From Holophagaceae bacterium (GTDB lineage: Bacteria > Acidobacteriota > Holophagae > Holophagales > Holophagaceae): DNA of 7,174 nt. The notes beneath the pieces are model-generated. The model had not been told where the DNA came from and did no database searches. It saw nothing but the letters and a program-made list of their open reading frames with translations. This document shows positions 5,852-7,174 of this stretch, piece after piece. Numbering within the stretch: the stretch's first letter is position 1; the number at the start of each line of letters is the position of its first letter. Where the stretch lies: the NCBI GenBank assembly GCA_003158505.1, contig PMJK01000067.1:1-7174 (forward strand). The letters run 5' to 3'. The position numbers and the translations under genes are program-made.

Positions 5852-5972
5852 GACCAAACAGTAGCATCTTAATGTTTTGGTCCTCGGCCCTTGCGGCAGA
5901 CCTGCCGGAAACTTATGTTTCAACCCAGCGAGCGATTGCCGATCTATTATTTATGCTCAAAATTCATCAATC

Positions 5973-6380
5973 ATGGCCATAGCCATCTGGAGTAGCCATT
6001 TTGAGACAGGAATCGATCTTATCGATTCCCAACACAAGGCTCTTTTCGAGGCTGTGAACAGGTTGGAGGCATCCTTCAGTCTAGGGAACACAGACGACAT
6101 GGTGAAGAAGAGCCTGGATTTTCTTGTAAAGTACACCTTTGAACATTTCCAAACCGAAGAGCAGTTCATGTGCGAGGCAGCCTACCCAGGTCTGGCTGAA
6201 CACACAGATGAACATGATTTATTGATGACTAAGGTCTATGCTCTGCAGGCTAGGCTTGCCGAAGGCACGCCAATGACCATGGATGTCCTGACTTTCTTCG
6301 CTGGTTGGCTGGGGCACCACATCTATGGAACTGATTTAGCTATGGTGCAGTTCCTTAAGGAAAAGAATCATAAGAGATAA
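5973..6380 (+). CDS. Bacteriohemerythrin (non-heme di-iron O2-binding protein)
   Basis: A 135-residue single-domain hemerythrin. All seven iron ligands of the fold are visible: His21 (DSQHKALFE), His58 and Glu62 (HFQTE), His77 and His81 (HTDEH), His116 and Asp121 (HIYGTD). The aromatic start MAIAIWSSHFETGIDLID also fits, and the length is typical for a stand-alone bacteriohemerythrin. Such soluble proteins bind O2 at a di-iron centre and serve in oxygen storage, delivery or sensing, often in microaerophiles or anaerobes. The ATG at 5973 has no clear Shine-Dalgarno, but it starts exactly where the family does; an in-frame TTG at 5877 would add 32 unlike residues. A TATTAT -10-like hexamer lies at 5945-5950 without a good -35. 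The gene is isolated, opposite in direction to both neighbours, and functionally unrelated to the defence genes. Confidence 0.93.
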   Translation: MAIAIWSSHFETGIDLIDSQHKALFEAVNRLEASFSLGNTDDMVKKSLDFLVKYTFEHFQTEEQFMCEAAYPGLAEHTDEHDLLMTKVYALQARLAEGTPMTMDVLTFFAGWLGHHIYGTDLAMVQFLKEKNHKR

Positions 6381-6464
6381 CCAGCGACGCGGTCCATGGT
6401 TGGTAACCCCCAGTGTTCTTCCGCTTCATCCGATGCCCCTATTTACTCTGTCAGAGGGAGGAGG

Positions 6465-6484
6465 AGAGGTTCACTTCAACCTCT
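6465..6484. repeat. 7-bp hairpin downstream of the hemerythrin gene
   Basis: AGAGGTT (6465-6471) and AACCTCT (6478-6484) are perfect complements around CACTTC. It lies 85 bases after the hemerythrin stop, with no immediate T-run (a run of six T occurs only at 6515-6520). It could act as a weak transcript end for the hemerythrin gene. Otherwise I see nothing coding in 6381-6588. Confidence 0.3.
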
Positions 6485-6587
6485 GGTTGAGTAGGAAACA
6501 GGCGCTCGTATGGGTTTTTTCATCATCAATCCGTCGGGAAGAGGACCGGGATGCCTGCTGGCTAGATTCGCGTTTGGTGGAAGACAT

Positions 6588-6622
6588 TGCAGGCGGGGTT
6601 TGAAATGAGCGGAGGGTTAGAC
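6588..6622 (-). other. Half attC-like site (left-hand half) after the AHSA1-like gene
   Basis: Read on the minus strand, eight bases after the AHSA1-like stop codon, GTCTAAC (6622-6616) matches the attC R'' core RYYYAAC. Next comes CCTCCGCTCA, which resembles the left-hand half of cassette attC sites, and then CCCCGCCTGCA (6598-6588). That last stretch is the exact complement of TGCAGGCGGGG in the right-edge site. No matching right-hand half with a GTTRRRY core follows down to 6381, so the attC appears truncated. Core motifs are seen; the attC identity is inferred. Confidence 0.55.
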
Positions 6623-6629
6623 CGCTGAT

Positions 6630-7109
6630 TCAAAGGGAAGCAACCAACTCTTCGAGCTGATCAGTAGCTTTAGCCCAGCCTACATGGAACCCCCTGCCTT
6701 CGTGTGCTTCACGATCAGGAACGTTCCAATGCTGAACTCGGGCGAAATACTTCGTCTTTGAACCGAGTGGTTCGAAGGTAATGGTTACGACAATAAAGGC
6801 CTTTTCGGAGGGTACCCACGCTTTCACAAAAGCATCAGTGAAGACGAGTCGTTCATTCTTGACGACATCGAGGTAGACACCGTAGTTAGGGTAGTCTTCA
6901 CCCTCTGGACTACGCATTACGACAAGACTTGAACCACCTGGGCGGACATCAAGTTGAGCTGAGGAGACAGACCAAGGCTTCGGGCAGAACCACTGCTTGA
7001 GTAAATCGGGTTCAGTCCATGCTCGATAGAGCTTTTCGGGCGATGCATTAATCACTCGCTCTAGTGTGAGTTCGCGATCAGAAATTGGAGAGCTGTTTGG
7101 TTGGATCAT
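6630..7109 (-). CDS. SRPBCC / AHSA1-like START-domain protein
   Basis: A 159-residue protein of the AHSA1-like SRPBCC (START-fold) superfamily. The N-terminal LTLERVINASPEKLYRAWTE with a downstream LLKQWFCPKPW (about 14-46) is the classic opening strand-helix of this family. Next come a central RPGGSSLVVMRSPEG strand pair, then VTITFEPLGSKT, and a final amphipathic helix GWAKATDQLEELVASL. Members have a hydrophobic cavity and are diverse, so the ligand or reaction cannot be told; the protein is presumably cytosolic, with no signal peptide. I place the start at the ATG at 7109, with GGAG six bases upstream; a TTG at 7121 is in frame but has no such site. Flanking attC-like half-sites lie 28 bases upstream and seven bases downstream, so this is probably an integron gene cassette. 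Codon and base use look less GC-rich than the central operon. Confidence 0.88.
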   Translation of the reverse strand: MIQPNSSPISDRELTLERVINASPEKLYRAWTEPDLLKQWFCPKPWSVSSAQLDVRPGGSSLVVMRSPEGEDYPNYGVYLDVVKNERLVFTDAFVKAWVPSEKAFIVVTITFEPLGSKTKYFARVQHWNVPDREAHEGRGFHVGWAKATDQLEELVASL

Positions 7110-7136
7110 ATGTCGCTCCAAAAAATAGGATGCTCG

Positions 7137-7174
7137 GTCTAACGAATGATGCTAACCGGCCCCGCCTGCACCGA
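7137..7174 (-). other. Right-hand half of an attC-like site (continues off the right edge)
   Basis: On the minus strand the edge sequence holds TGCAGGCGGGG (7170-7160), then GGTTAGCATCATTC, and ends in GTTAGAC (7143-7137). That last heptamer fits the attC R' core GTTRRRY. The pattern 'GG..TTAGC.TCA..CGTTAGAC' is close to the right-hand half of typical cassette attC sites. It immediately precedes the short 5' leader of the AHSA1-like gene, as the upstream cassette's attC should. The left half would lie beyond the window. Confidence 0.6.

Noticed and set aside
5848..5854. GTTGGAC as an attC core upstream of the hemerythrin gene
   Set aside because: It fits GTTRRRY by chance, lies in a small hairpin, and lacks a left-hand RYYYAAC half.
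5504..5872. Plus-strand ORFs across the repeat array
   Set aside because: Two overlapping frames simply read through the repeats; low-complexity, no domain, no ribosome binding site that stands out.
6400..6603. 67-codon plus-strand ORF after the hemerythrin gene
   Set aside because: TTG start, no ribosome binding site, no recognisable protein; it runs into the attC-like half-site.

Overview
The window looks like an accessory, defence-rich stretch of a GC-rich Gram-negative chromosome or genomic island. The central genes are strongly GC-biased, while the hemerythrin and AHSA1-like genes at the right look less so. The gene families present are found in Proteobacteria (including the former deltaproteobacteria) and Acidobacteriota. 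The sequence alone does not allow a narrower assignment.

Layout, left to right. (1) 34-639, minus: a DUF6088/AbiEi-like protein, the antitoxin half of a type IV AbiE-type toxin-antitoxin system. A possible first ATG of its toxin partner sits at the left edge. A 7+7 bp palindrome just upstream of the start resembles an operator. (2) 640-1147: no long gene. It holds two short ORFs with plausible ribosome binding sites and a 10-bp hairpin. (3) 1148-1663, minus: a short HTH-type protein that appears to be a C-terminally truncated member of a longer family. (4) 1842-5331, minus: the main system, a tight two-gene operon. The first gene is a YhcG-type PDDEXK nuclease. Four bases later comes an 817-residue fusion of a coiled coil, a TOTE-type archaeo-eukaryotic primase domain with a Cys4 cluster, and a superfamily 2 helicase. 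All catalytic motifs are visibly intact. (5) About 5460-5972: no gene, but a dense set of seven or eight degenerate copies of a 17-bp repeat, some inverted, plus two other hairpins. A perfect -10 hexamer facing the nuclease/primase-helicase operon abuts the first copy. (6) 5973-6380, plus: a bacteriohemerythrin with all seven iron ligands. (7) 6630-7109, minus: an SRPBCC/AHSA1-like gene bounded by half-sites that read as integron attC elements, so it is probably a gene cassette at the end of an array continuing to the right.

The most interesting part is the nuclease + primase-helicase operon with the repeat array in front of it. A reasonable inference is a genome-defence or mobile-element conflict system: the helicase-primase would recognise or remodel invading nucleic acid and the YhcG nuclease would cut it. 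The neighbouring AbiE-type antitoxin and the integron cassette fit an island that accumulates such modules.
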